From contig JAGAXG010000015.1 in the NCBI GenBank assembly GCA_017941035.1, positions 1 to 64,000 of the forward strand: a stretch of DNA of 64,000 nucleotides, given 5' to 3'. The notes below the pieces were generated by a model, which saw only the letters and a program-made list of their open reading frames with translations, did not search any database and was not told the DNA's origin. Within the stretch, counting starts at the first letter, position 1. Each line of letters opens with the position of its first letter. The DNA comes from a bacterium (GTDB lineage: Bacteria; Cyanobacteriota; Vampirovibrionia; Gastranaerophilales; Gastranaerophilaceae). The position numbers were made by a program, and so were the translations under genes. Of the stretch, positions 25,748-33,759 are shown piece by piece.

Positions 25748-26650
25748 ATGCAAAATTATGAAAAAATCGTTGAATTTAAAACAACTTATAGAGGTGAAGA
25801 GAGAAGAAGTGTTCCAAGAGATGAAAATGATGAATTTAATAAATATTTAAGGGAAGTTGCGAGTTATCCTTCTTTAACATCTGAGCAGGAGCGTGATTTG
25901 GCAAAAAAAATCGAGCAGGGTGATGTTGGTGCAAGATTAGAATTAATAAAATCTAATTTAAAGCTTGTTGTGACTATTGCCCGTAAAAATATTCACATGT
26001 CCGGATTACCTTTTGTAGATCTTATACAGGAAGGTAATATGGGTTTAATGGTTGCGGTTGACAAGTTTAATTATAAATTGGGTTTTAAATTTTCAACTTA
26101 TGCAGGTTGGTGGATAAAACAAGCAATGTTTAAGGCAATTTCTGAGCAGTCCCATTGTATGAAAATTCCGGTGTATATTCAGGAGACTCTATCAAAATAC
26201 TCAAAAATAAAATCTCAAATGGAGCAAAATACAAATACTACGGTAAAAATTGAGGATGTCGCAAAAGAAATGAATATTGCGCCTGAAAAAATTGAAACAT
26301 TTTTATCTGCTTATACAAAAACTATTTCAATTGAAAATGGTATTGAAAAAAATGATGGTAAAGAACTTAATGTTGCAGATATTTTAGCAGATGAAAAAAC
26401 TATCGTAAGTGAAAACATAGAATTTCAATCGTTAAAAAATGACATTAATAATGTTATTTCTACTTTAAAAGACAGAGAAAGAGCTGTTGTAAAAATGCGT
26501 TATGGTCTTGATGATTCTGATAGATATACTCTTGAGGAAATAGGAAATTTATATGGTGTAACTAAAGAATGTATTCGTCAAACAGAAATTCGAGCGCTGA
26601 AAAAAATGAAAGCCTCAGGAGCAGAATTATTGTCTTGTTACATATGTTAA
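25748..26650 (+). CDS. Alternative sigma-70 factor (group 2/3)
   Basis: The 300-residue protein has regions 1.2 to 4. YLREVASYPSLTSEQERDLAKKIEQGD is region 1.2, LVVTIARKNIHMSGLPFVDLIQEGNMGLM and KFSTYAGWWIKQAM form region 2, then comes region 3, and LKDRERAVVKMRYGL with YTLEEIGNLYGVTKECIRQTEIRALKKMK is region 4.2. It lacks the long N-terminal domain of the housekeeping sigma. Cyanobacterial-type group 2 sigmas look like this. It is divergent from the thioredoxin gene across a 200-base region rich in TATA-type repeats. Its target promoters cannot be predicted. Confidence 0.85.
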   Translation: MQNYEKIVEFKTTYRGEERRSVPRDENDEFNKYLREVASYPSLTSEQERDLAKKIEQGDVGARLELIKSNLKLVVTIARKNIHMSGLPFVDLIQEGNMGLMVAVDKFNYKLGFKFSTYAGWWIKQAMFKAISEQSHCMKIPVYIQETLSKYSKIKSQMEQNTNTTVKIEDVAKEMNIAPEKIETFLSAYTKTISIENGIEKNDGKELNVADILADEKTIVSENIEFQSLKNDINNVISTLKDRERAVVKMRYGLDDSDRYTLEEIGNLYGVTKECIRQTEIRALKKMKASGAELLSCYIC

Positions 26651-26714
26651 GTTTATGAAATATGATTCTTCATAATTTCTCGTGTTTAATTTTAATTTTA
26701 AATCCTTTCACATT

Positions 26715-26738
26715 CCGCCTTTTTTGTGGCGGTTTTTT
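26715..26738 (+). terminator. Terminator after sigma factor gene
   Basis: CCGCC (26715-26719) and GGCGG (26728-26732) form a short GC stem with an 8-nt loop, followed by TTTTTT. It ends the sigma factor transcript and separates it from the convergent MmcQ-like gene. Confidence 0.75.
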
Positions 26739-26755
26739 ATTTAGGAGATTAAGAA

Positions 26756-27430
26756 TTACTTTTTTTCGCTAAAGCTGTGGCTTTCTTCTAAAAGTTTCAT
26801 AATTATTTCATCATTTACACTTTCATCTAAAATTATTGAAATCCAGTATTTTTTATTCATATGATATGCTTTGTAAAAATTTTCTTTTGAAACAATGTTG
26901 ATTACGTTTTGAGGATGTAATTTTACGTTTAAAACTTCTATAATCCCGCTTTTCCCTTTTTGAATTTTACTTCTGTCAACATCCATTATTATTCCGTACC
27001 ATTTTTTAGTTTTCGGATTCCTAAAAATCCCTGTACCTTCAAATTTTTCCCACAAAAATTCCGGTTTATTGCCGTATTTTTTTATTATTAATTCAGTAAT
27101 TCTGTTAGATTGCGGGTAAATATAATATTTTTTATTAAAACATTCTTCTCTTATTTTAATTAATATATTTTGATATGCAAAACGAACTTTATTTACAAAT
27201 GTTCCTTGCTTATTTTCAATTCTCAAAGGAATATATTCCTCGTTATTTTCTTCATCTAAAACTTTTCCTGTCAAATGTCCGTTTTTATCAATTGATATAA
27301 CTGCTCTGAATTGATTTTCATAGAATAGTTCATTATACGTAAAAGTTTTATCATTTTTTATAAATCCAAAATCTTCTAATTTTAAAAAATCAGGAATATA
27401 TTTTTTAAAAATATTATCTTCAATAGTCAT
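26756..27430 (-). CDS. MmcQ/YjbR family protein
   Basis: The C-terminal half of this 224-residue protein (about residues 100-220) matches the MmcQ/YjbR double-wing fold. Signatures are PEFLWEKFEGTGIFRNPKTKKWYGIIMDV, a middle strand ending VLNVKLHP, and AYHMNKKYWISIILDES. The family binds DNA or nucleic acid in some members; the function is not established. The N-terminal 90 residues resemble the extension seen in longer family members. It converges on the sigma factor terminator. Confidence 0.72.
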   Translation of the reverse strand: MTIEDNIFKKYIPDFLKLEDFGFIKNDKTFTYNELFYENQFRAVISIDKNGHLTGKVLDEENNEEYIPLRIENKQGTFVNKVRFAYQNILIKIREECFNKKYYIYPQSNRITELIIKKYGNKPEFLWEKFEGTGIFRNPKTKKWYGIIMDVDRSKIQKGKSGIIEVLNVKLHPQNVINIVSKENFYKAYHMNKKYWISIILDESVNDEIIMKLLEESHSFSEKK

Positions 27431-27535
27431 AAGAAAATTATATATTATAAATATTTTTTTTGTTTTAATTTAGTAAGCAAAAATTTTTTTTACGAGTTTT
27501 AATATGCTTGTATACAAAAATAAAAAGGATTATTT

Positions 27536-28057
27536 ATGAATATTACACCTATTAATTCATCAGCCCTAAAAAGTAGAGAAAACACAACTTTTGGTGCAAA
27601 AATAAACGGAATAAGCATGCCATTAAAAACTGCAGAAAAAATTAACAAATTAAAAGATGCTGTTAAAGATGTCGTCGGGAACGAAGTGCATTTGCGAAAA
27701 GTTAAAATTGGTGAAAAAGAAGCTGTTTATACAAAATGGATGCGAATATTTGAATCCAAAATAGATGAAAATTCTCGTTTGTCTGTTTTTACTGACAAAA
27801 ATAAGGTAAAAGAAATTAATTTAAATTATAAATTTACAGATAAGCAAGGAAAGGAAAAAGTTCACTCTTTTAATTTTTGTGAAGGGAACGAATCTGTTGG
27901 AAGCAAAACATCAATATCTTTTTTTGATTGTGATATAGAAACATTAAAATTGGATAATTATACATATCATGATGGTGAAAAAATGTCTAAAAATATAGGT
28001 AAATCTATAGAAAGATTATTAGATATAATAATAAATAAATTAGGTATCAGTAAGTAA
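27536..28057 (+). CDS. Uncharacterised small protein with N-terminal TFGAK motif
   Basis: The 173-residue protein is not recognisable. Its first 20 residues are polar and lead to NTTFGAKING (Phe19), similar to the N-terminal motif seen on several neighbours. The rest alternates charged helices and short strands (VHLRKVKIGEKEAVYTKWMRIFES, SRLSVFTDKNKVKEINLNYKFTDKQ). There is no signal peptide. Its stop overlaps the start of the phosphoesterase gene (TAATG), so they are co-translated and likely act together. Confidence 0.55.
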   Translation: MNITPINSSALKSRENTTFGAKINGISMPLKTAEKINKLKDAVKDVVGNEVHLRKVKIGEKEAVYTKWMRIFESKIDENSRLSVFTDKNKVKEINLNYKFTDKQGKEKVHSFNFCEGNESVGSKTSISFFDCDIETLKLDNYTYHDGEKMSKNIGKSIERLLDIIINKLGISK

Positions 28058-29769
28058 TGAATTTAACAATTCAGAAATACAATAATAAAATAAGTTTTAA
28101 ATCGTCACAAGTGAATATTATTTCAACTGCAGATAATCATGGTGATTTGCTTGCTATGCCTCAAATGATTAAATCTATTCAATTGAACAAAAAAGATTTG
28201 TTTGAAAAATCTTCAGAAAAAAGTACTGCGAATATATTTGCGATTGCCGGTGATTTTTTCATGAATCCTAATAAAAAAGGATTTTTGACTCATCCTGAAA
28301 TGACTAATGGAGATATGCAGTATCGTTTTTTGGAACAAATAATTAATACAATAAAATCATTAGCAAATAATGAAAATTTTACAACTGTATATACTCCTGG
28401 AAATCATTGTTATGACGGCGGAGATGAGTGGCTTTATAAAAAAATTGAAAAGGCTCCAATGAAAACTATTTTATCTAACGTTGATAAAAGTGAGTCTCCG
28501 TTAGCGAATAAATTAATAAAGGAAAATGAAAATTTTGTAACAGAAGAAATTATTACTATTCCGGATAGTAAAAGACGATATATAAATAATAAAGTTTTAG
28601 TGTTAGGAATTACAATCCCAAGTATGGATTATTATAATCCGGGGTTATTAAAAGGTACTAAATTTTATGATAATTCAAATAAAAATGATGCCTATTTACA
28701 AAAAAAAGATTTAACAAAAACAATAAATAAGTTAAAAAGATCGGTATCAAAGTTCAAAGAGCAGTATCCGAATGGTGCAGTTGTATTAATGTCGCATACT
28801 GGTAATAAAATATCAGAAATTTTTGCTGATAAAGTTCCTGATATAAACTTAATTTTGAACGGTCATGATCACAAAGATTTTGAGATTTTAAAAGGTAATA
28901 CCCTGATTCTTTCACAAGGCCAAGGTAGTAAATTCATCCGTGGAATAAAAATAAAATTTAATGATAGAGGTATTTTAGAAGAAATTCGTACTAATAAAAT
29001 TGAAACTGATAAGTATGATTCTCTAGCAAGAGATGATAAAAATATTCAAGAATTTTTATCGGATAATATAAAAGAAGATTTAGTGCCGATAGTAAAATTT
29101 AAAAATTCCAGTGGTGCTCCTGAAGAAATGGTATTGAATGATTCAATAAGATACTCAAACAGTATATTGGCAAATTATATAACAAGTGCTGTTAAACGTC
29201 CTTTGCGTGCAATGTATCCTGAAATTGATGCTGTCGGAATACCTGCTTCAATTTTCAGAAGTGGTTTAAAAAGTAATGAAAGACGCCATACCCTTAATAA
29301 TTTAGATTTAATGAAAATGTTTGACGGAGTAAGTGAAAACTTATCTCAAGTTAAAATAGGAGAACTTACAGGTCAAGAACTTAGTGATTTAATAATTGAA
29401 AATGTATTGAATAATTTAAAATCCAAAACTCGAAATGTAATAATTCAATGGTCTGATATACAAGTAAACAGAACTTTAATAAGACAGATTTATGAAGGGA
29501 AATCAGACTTAAGCTTGATTGATGCTATAAAATTTAGAAATCCGCAAACTAAAAAATTTGAAAAAATACAACCGGATAAAATATATACAATAGCTTTACC
29601 TGATAAATATCTAGAAAAAGTCTCAAATTCAATATATATGCCATCTATTTTAAAAGATAAATTTCAATCGACAGGAGAAACATTTGATTCTCTCTTTAGA
29701 AAGTATTTACAGATGATAGATTATAATGTGAAAATTACAGAAAAAACCAGAGAAAAAAGAATAATTTAG
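28057..29769 (+). CDS. Metallophosphoesterase/5'-nucleotidase-like protein with N-terminal SFKS motif
   Basis: After the short lead KISFKSSQV (Phe14), the 570-residue protein has a calcineurin-like domain: STADNHGD (Asp26, His28), AIAGDFF, TPGNHCYDGGDEW, LMSHTGNK and LNGHDHKDF. A 5'-nucleotidase-like C-terminal domain begins near 365 (YSNSILANYITSAVK, IPASIFRSGLKSN). It is a diverged relative of the 550-residue nucleotidase at 10049. There is no signal peptide. It is coupled to the gene before it, and the ROK-like gene follows after 10 bases with an AGGAG site, so the three form an operon. Confidence 0.72.
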   Translation: MNLTIQKYNNKISFKSSQVNIISTADNHGDLLAMPQMIKSIQLNKKDLFEKSSEKSTANIFAIAGDFFMNPNKKGFLTHPEMTNGDMQYRFLEQIINTIKSLANNENFTTVYTPGNHCYDGGDEWLYKKIEKAPMKTILSNVDKSESPLANKLIKENENFVTEEIITIPDSKRRYINNKVLVLGITIPSMDYYNPGLLKGTKFYDNSNKNDAYLQKKDLTKTINKLKRSVSKFKEQYPNGAVVLMSHTGNKISEIFADKVPDINLILNGHDHKDFEILKGNTLILSQGQGSKFIRGIKIKFNDRGILEEIRTNKIETDKYDSLARDDKNIQEFLSDNIKEDLVPIVKFKNSSGAPEEMVLNDSIRYSNSILANYITSAVKRPLRAMYPEIDAVGIPASIFRSGLKSNERRHTLNNLDLMKMFDGVSENLSQVKIGELTGQELSDLIIENVLNNLKSKTRNVIIQWSDIQVNRTLIRQIYEGKSDLSLIDAIKFRNPQTKKFEKIQPDKIYTIALPDKYLEKVSNSIYMPSILKDKFQSTGETFDSLFRKYLQMIDYNVKITEKTREKRII

Positions 29770-29779
29770 GAGAAAAAAA

Positions 29780-31066
29780 ATGCAGGTTAATTTAAACAAC
29801 AGACTTTACTCGCCAACTTCATTTAAAAGTAATATCACCTTTGATATCGGCGGTTCTCAAAGAGAAGGTTCATGTAAAATATATTATGCTACTTCTTCGG
29901 ATGATACACCTCTGCATAAAGAAAATACAACAGTTAATGATTTAGGGAAAACTAAATTTGAAGATAGTTATGATTTTATAAATCAAATAGTAAAAAAAAT
30001 CGGCAGAGTTCAAAAAAGCGGAAGAAAAGCTGTGAAAGAAATGGGTTATGATAAAGACGAAAATGCTATTAAAAACGTAACAATTTTCTTGCCGAGTTAT
30101 ACATCTAATAATTATGCGTTTTATTTGCCAAATCATAAAAATATAAAAGATAAACCGTTAAAAGATATAGATTTTAGAGATTTTAAACAACGCATGATAG
30201 AAAGCGGAATAGATGTAGCACCAGATGTAAAAATTAAAATAGTTCAAGATGCAATGGGAACAGGTCTTGCGATGACAAAACGTCTGTATGATCTAGGAAT
30301 GCTTAATGAAGGTAAATATTATACAGCATGTATTACAGGCGGAGGATGTGGAATTTCTAATATAGAAATGGTAGATAATGAAAAAGTGATTATAAAATCA
30401 ACCGGAAGCGGTTATTTAAGCCAAAGTTTAAATCTTCAAAAAGTTTCAAGAGCTGGAGCTTCTGCGCCTGCTGTAATTGAAAATTTTTGCCGGGCAATGG
30501 GTATGAATGATGAATTAATCGATGAAATCAAATCATGTCATAAGGCAGAATTTACAACTTCAGAATCAACTACTTATGAAAAAGATGTTAAAACAGAAAA
30601 ACTCAAAGAACTTTTATTGGAATCTCATAAATTTGAAATAAAAAAAGAAGATGAAAATTCTTTCACTATAAGAGTAAAAGATGCTTATAAAGGTAAATTT
30701 AATGCTGCGCGAAGAAATGCAATTGACAAATATTGTCTTGCTCTTGCCAGACTTGCCATTATTAAGAAAAATGAAGGCAGTAACGGAATGATTATAACAG
30801 GTAAACTAGCGCATGCTTTAGACGATACAGCAAAAAGAGTATATAAACAAGGTATAGCTGATTGGACGATGCAGCATTTATCTCAATCATTTAACTCTTA
30901 TGAATTAGATAAAATGCAGAGTGCATACCACTTCGAAGTTATGTGTGATGATAGATTTTTTATTGATAATAATACGGAGTGTGGCGAATTGGCGCATTTA
31001 TCTGAATTTGTAAATCCTGTTCGTGGCAATTGGTTGAAATTGGATATAAAACATTTGAAAAAATAA
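29780..31066 (+). CDS. Diverged ROK/ASKHA-fold kinase-like protein
   Basis: The 428-residue protein starts with a short extension (SPTSFKSNIT, Phe15) followed by TFDIGG, the phosphate-1 strand of the actin/hexokinase fold. Further ASKHA-like features are IVQDAMGTGLAMTKR (resembling the sugar-site NDAN loop), CITGGGCGISNIEM (resembling the ROK GTGIGGG loop) and GMIITGKLAHAL (adenosine motif). The catalytic Asp is probably in VQDAMG. Canonical ROK zinc Cys motifs are not evident. It may be a sugar or nucleoside kinase working with the upstream phosphoesterase; the substrate is unknown. Confidence 0.6.
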   Translation: MQVNLNNRLYSPTSFKSNITFDIGGSQREGSCKIYYATSSDDTPLHKENTTVNDLGKTKFEDSYDFINQIVKKIGRVQKSGRKAVKEMGYDKDENAIKNVTIFLPSYTSNNYAFYLPNHKNIKDKPLKDIDFRDFKQRMIESGIDVAPDVKIKIVQDAMGTGLAMTKRLYDLGMLNEGKYYTACITGGGCGISNIEMVDNEKVIIKSTGSGYLSQSLNLQKVSRAGASAPAVIENFCRAMGMNDELIDEIKSCHKAEFTTSESTTYEKDVKTEKLKELLLESHKFEIKKEDENSFTIRVKDAYKGKFNAARRNAIDKYCLALARLAIIKKNEGSNGMIITGKLAHALDDTAKRVYKQGIADWTMQHLSQSFNSYELDKMQSAYHFEVMCDDRFFIDNNTECGELAHLSEFVNPVRGNWLKLDIKHLKK

Positions 31067-31124
31067 CACTTGATTTCTTAAATATTTCGTGTTATTTTTA
31101 CACTTGTAAAAGGAAAGATTTTTT

Positions 31125-31181
31125 ATGAACAGACAATGGCGACGTAATTATCATTATTTTGTGAGGCTTGTTTTAAATTAA
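31125..31181 (+). CDS. Possible 18-residue leader peptide
   Basis: A short frame MNRQWRRNYHYFVRLVLN starts after AAAGGAAAG and stops at 31179-31181. About 40 bases later comes a strong terminator hairpin. Between them TTGTTTT and AAAACAA arms at the end of the frame could form a competing hairpin. The arrangement resembles a transcription attenuator. The peptide is enriched in Arg, Tyr, His, Phe and Trp but has no long run of one amino acid, so the regulating signal is unclear. Confidence 0.35.
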   Translation: MNRQWRRNYHYFVRLVLN

Positions 31182-31219
31182 AAACAAACGTTATGTCGTA
31201 TTGAAAATAAATTTAAAAC

Positions 31220-31254
31220 CGAGCCTTTAGTAATAATTAAGGGCTCGTTTTTTT
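31220..31254 (+). terminator. Terminator or attenuator hairpin
   Basis: CGAGCC (31220-31225) and GGCTCG (31242-31247) form a stem followed by TTTTTTT (31248-31254). It lies 81 bases before the 428-residue membrane-type gene and just after a possible leader peptide, so it may either end the upstream operon or attenuate the downstream gene. Confidence 0.7.
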
Positions 31255-31334
31255 GTCATTATTGTTACAAAAAGTAAAAATGCAGTATAAATTAATCAAT
31301 TTGAATTTTTACGCAAGTTAAAGAAAAAAGAGAA

Positions 31335-32621
31335 ATGATACCAAAAATTAGTTCAAGTACAATATACTCAACATTAGGAAATAACAGTTCCCTTGTTCCA
31401 TTAGCAATAAAAGATATTGCCAATAGTTGTGGATTAACTACTGCATCTTATTTGGCAGGAGATAAAGTAGAAGGCAAAGATAGATTTATTGATGAATTTG
31501 GGACTCAGGCGATTTGGTTATGGGGAATTCCGACATATAAAGCTATTCTTGACAAAACTTTATTTAAAGCTTCAAATTTAGATCCTGAGGTTGATGCTAG
31601 AATACTAAAAGACAAGAATATTGCTGAGCTTGCTAAAAATTTTGCACCTACTGAAGAAATTAAAAATTCTATTGAAAATGTATTAGCTAAACAAGGTAAA
31701 TTTAAAGCTTTAACGGTGACAAAATTTATAGCATCTACCGCATTGACAGCTTTAACATATTTTGGATTGACAAAATTCAGACATCATTATACTGAAAATC
31801 GTATTAAAAAAGATTATTTTAAAAAGCAAAAAGCTCAAGAAGAATATAAAAACGAGAATATACCGTTTTCTTCAGCTTTTTCAAATGTACACAATAGCAA
31901 AAATATTTCTTTTACTGGAGGAATACAGGATTTTATGTTTGATCCTGTAAAGAATCTTATGCTTGTAGATGCTACTATTACCGGAGAAAGACTTACTCAC
32001 TCAAGAAATCCGCAAGATTTTATGGGCTATGTAATAAAAGAGGGAAGTTTTTGGGCTTTTATGTATTTTGCCGGTCCAATGATTGCAAAGGCTCTTGAAA
32101 AGCATTCAGAAAAAGTATTCAAAAAATCTATTGATTTAGATGCCAGAGTAATCGAAAGTGAAGAATTTAAAAATGCATTCAAAAACGGGACACTAAAAGA
32201 ATGTATTGAAGCATTCAAACTTGCGGATAAATCTGATTCTGAAATATATAAATTCGCGGTAGACTCTGGAAATAAAAATCTTGTTATAGATATGGCGAAA
32301 AAATCGGATATTATTTCTATTATGCGTGATTCAGGGAAAGTTGATACAAGAAAATATATAAATTTGGATGATTTAAGAGGGTTTTCAAAGAAGATGGAAA
32401 AACTTCTCAGCCAATATGAAAATTCCGGTGAAGATTTGGATACATTCTTTAAATCTCTAAGAAAATTAAAACGCGGTGCTGTAATCAAGAATATAGGTTC
32501 TTGTATAGGTGCATTGGGAATACTTGCACCTGCTATAATGCTATTTATGAGAAAATTTAATAATAATTCTGATTATCAAGTAAAAAAAGATATCGAAGCA
32601 GAGCTTGCAAAAATTAAATAA
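31335..32621 (+). CDS. Lineage-specific membrane-associated protein with internal SFTGG motif
   Basis: I do not recognise this 428-residue protein. It has moderately hydrophobic segments (about residues 20-40, 133-150, 225-255 and a C-terminal one near 395-415, IGSCIGALGILAPAIMLFM), with a charged helical stretch between (265-385). The motif KNISFTGGIQDF near residue 193 repeats the Phe-centred motif found at the N-terminus of neighbours. It resembles the pair at 22536-24787 in style. The ATG at 31335 follows AAGAGAA. Confidence 0.5.
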   Translation: MIPKISSSTIYSTLGNNSSLVPLAIKDIANSCGLTTASYLAGDKVEGKDRFIDEFGTQAIWLWGIPTYKAILDKTLFKASNLDPEVDARILKDKNIAELAKNFAPTEEIKNSIENVLAKQGKFKALTVTKFIASTALTALTYFGLTKFRHHYTENRIKKDYFKKQKAQEEYKNENIPFSSAFSNVHNSKNISFTGGIQDFMFDPVKNLMLVDATITGERLTHSRNPQDFMGYVIKEGSFWAFMYFAGPMIAKALEKHSEKVFKKSIDLDARVIESEEFKNAFKNGTLKECIEAFKLADKSDSEIYKFAVDSGNKNLVIDMAKKSDIISIMRDSGKVDTRKYINLDDLRGFSKKMEKLLSQYENSGEDLDTFFKSLRKLKRGAVIKNIGSCIGALGILAPAIMLFMRKFNNNSDYQVKKDIEAELAKIK

Positions 32622-32697
32622 TTTATGGTAGGATATTTATCTAAAAGTAGGTCGGCATTGTTATGGCGATATATGTTAAAAGAAAGGGAAATGAACT

Positions 32698-32835
32698 ATG
32701 GAAAAATGGATTTGCAGTGTATGCGGTTATGTTTATGATCCGGCAGAAAATGGTAATGTAGCTTTTGAGGATTTGCCTGATGATTGGGTTTGTCCTCTTT
32801 GCGGAGTTGGTAAAGATCAATTTGAACAAGCATAA
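32698..32835 (+). CDS. Rubredoxin, short 45-residue type
   Basis: The small frame encodes [20 protein letters not shown], then a shortened loop and [18 protein letters not shown]. The two CxxCG knuckles (Cys6, Cys9, Cys32, Cys35) bind one iron and are diagnostic. At 45 residues it lacks the loop insert of 52-54-residue rubredoxins, as in the short rubredoxin known from Desulfovibrio desulfuricans. Rubredoxins pass electrons to oxidoreductases that remove superoxide, peroxide or oxygen. No partner gene lies next to it. It fits an anaerobic lifestyle. Confidence 0.93.
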   Translation: MEKWICSVCGYVYDPAENGNVAFEDLPDDWVCPLCGVGKDQFEQA

Positions 32836-32851
32836 GTATAATATTGACAAG

Positions 32852-32880
32852 GAGGCGGATTGCTTAGCAATCCGCCTCTT
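32852..32880 (+). terminator. Terminator after rubredoxin
   Basis: GAGGCGGATTGC (32852-32863) and GCAATCCGCCTC (32867-32878) form a perfect 12-bp GC-rich stem with a 3-nt loop, followed by TTATTTAT. It is strong enough to end the rubredoxin transcript, though the T run is short. Confidence 0.7.
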
Positions 32881-32899
32881 ATTTATGTATAATGTTAAT

Positions 32900-33709
32900 A
32901 TGGATGCAAAAGATTTAATTAAATATTTCAAAAGTATTGGGCTTGAGGTTAATACTTCAACGAAAGCACGCGGGCATCAAGGTTTTTATATACGCTCGCG
33001 TATTGATATTTCTAAAAATATTTCCCCCGAACGTATTGTTCCGACTCTTTTGCATGAATTTGCACATTACATTCATTCAAAAATTGAACCATTTATGGAA
33101 CGGACAGGAGGGAGTTTAGAAGTTATTTTTGATGATGATAATTCAAATTTTTATGAAAATGAATTGATTGAAATTACAAAGCTAGTTGATAAAAATTCTA
33201 AGTGTGAAAAACTTGAACTTCATAAAAAACTTATAAAAGAAAAAATTAAAGAATATGAATTTGTTATAAAGGAGAAATACCCAAAATTTCAGCGATCTAA
33301 AAAGTTTAAAGAATTCGATAAATATATAAAAAATTCCAATGCTAAATATCTGTTAAAATATGATAGAGTAAAGCTTGTTACAAAAGGTATTTCAAGAAAA
33401 ACAGAACTTTTTTCAATTGATAATATAGAAAATGATTTTTGTGATATGCCTAAAGAATTTTGCGCGTATATTAGATTACATTCAATGCAAAAACGTCAGT
33501 CGAGAGTTAGTTCAAAAATTAATCGTCTAAAAAAATATTATTTAAAACCAACAGAATTGTTTGCAAGATTTATTGAAGGTTTATATCTTTATCCTGAAGA
33601 TGTCAAAGCCATTGCTCCAAACTGCTTTAAAAGATTTTATGAGCTTATGGATGCGGGTTATTATTGCGAACTTGGAACAATTTTTCATACATATAACCTA
33701 AAAATCTGA
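32900..33709 (+). CDS. HEXXH metallopeptidase-like protein
   Basis: The start is placed at the ATG at 32900 (MDAKDLIKYF); an in-frame ATG at 32885 is also possible, and neither has a clear ribosome binding site. The 269-residue protein has the zinc motif LLHEFAHYIHSK (His52, Glu53, His56) preceded by YIRSRIDISKNISPERIVPTL. A Glu further on (ELFARFIEGLYLYPED) could be the third ligand. The N-terminal placement resembles ImmA/IrrE-type peptidases rather than exported M48 enzymes, and no signal peptide is seen. The substrate is unknown. Confidence 0.65.
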   Translation: MDAKDLIKYFKSIGLEVNTSTKARGHQGFYIRSRIDISKNISPERIVPTLLHEFAHYIHSKIEPFMERTGGSLEVIFDDDNSNFYENELIEITKLVDKNSKCEKLELHKKLIKEKIKEYEFVIKEKYPKFQRSKKFKEFDKYIKNSNAKYLLKYDRVKLVTKGISRKTELFSIDNIENDFCDMPKEFCAYIRLHSMQKRQSRVSSKINRLKKYYLKPTELFARFIEGLYLYPEDVKAIAPNCFKRFYELMDAGYYCELGTIFHTYNLKI

Positions 33710-33759
33710 AATATATTTGAATTATCTATAAAATATAGTACAATAATTTAAGAGGTATT

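Noticed and set aside
32844-32893. TTGACA and TATAAT upstream of the HEXXH gene as its promoter
   Set aside because: They are 38 bases apart with a strong hairpin between them, too far for one promoter.
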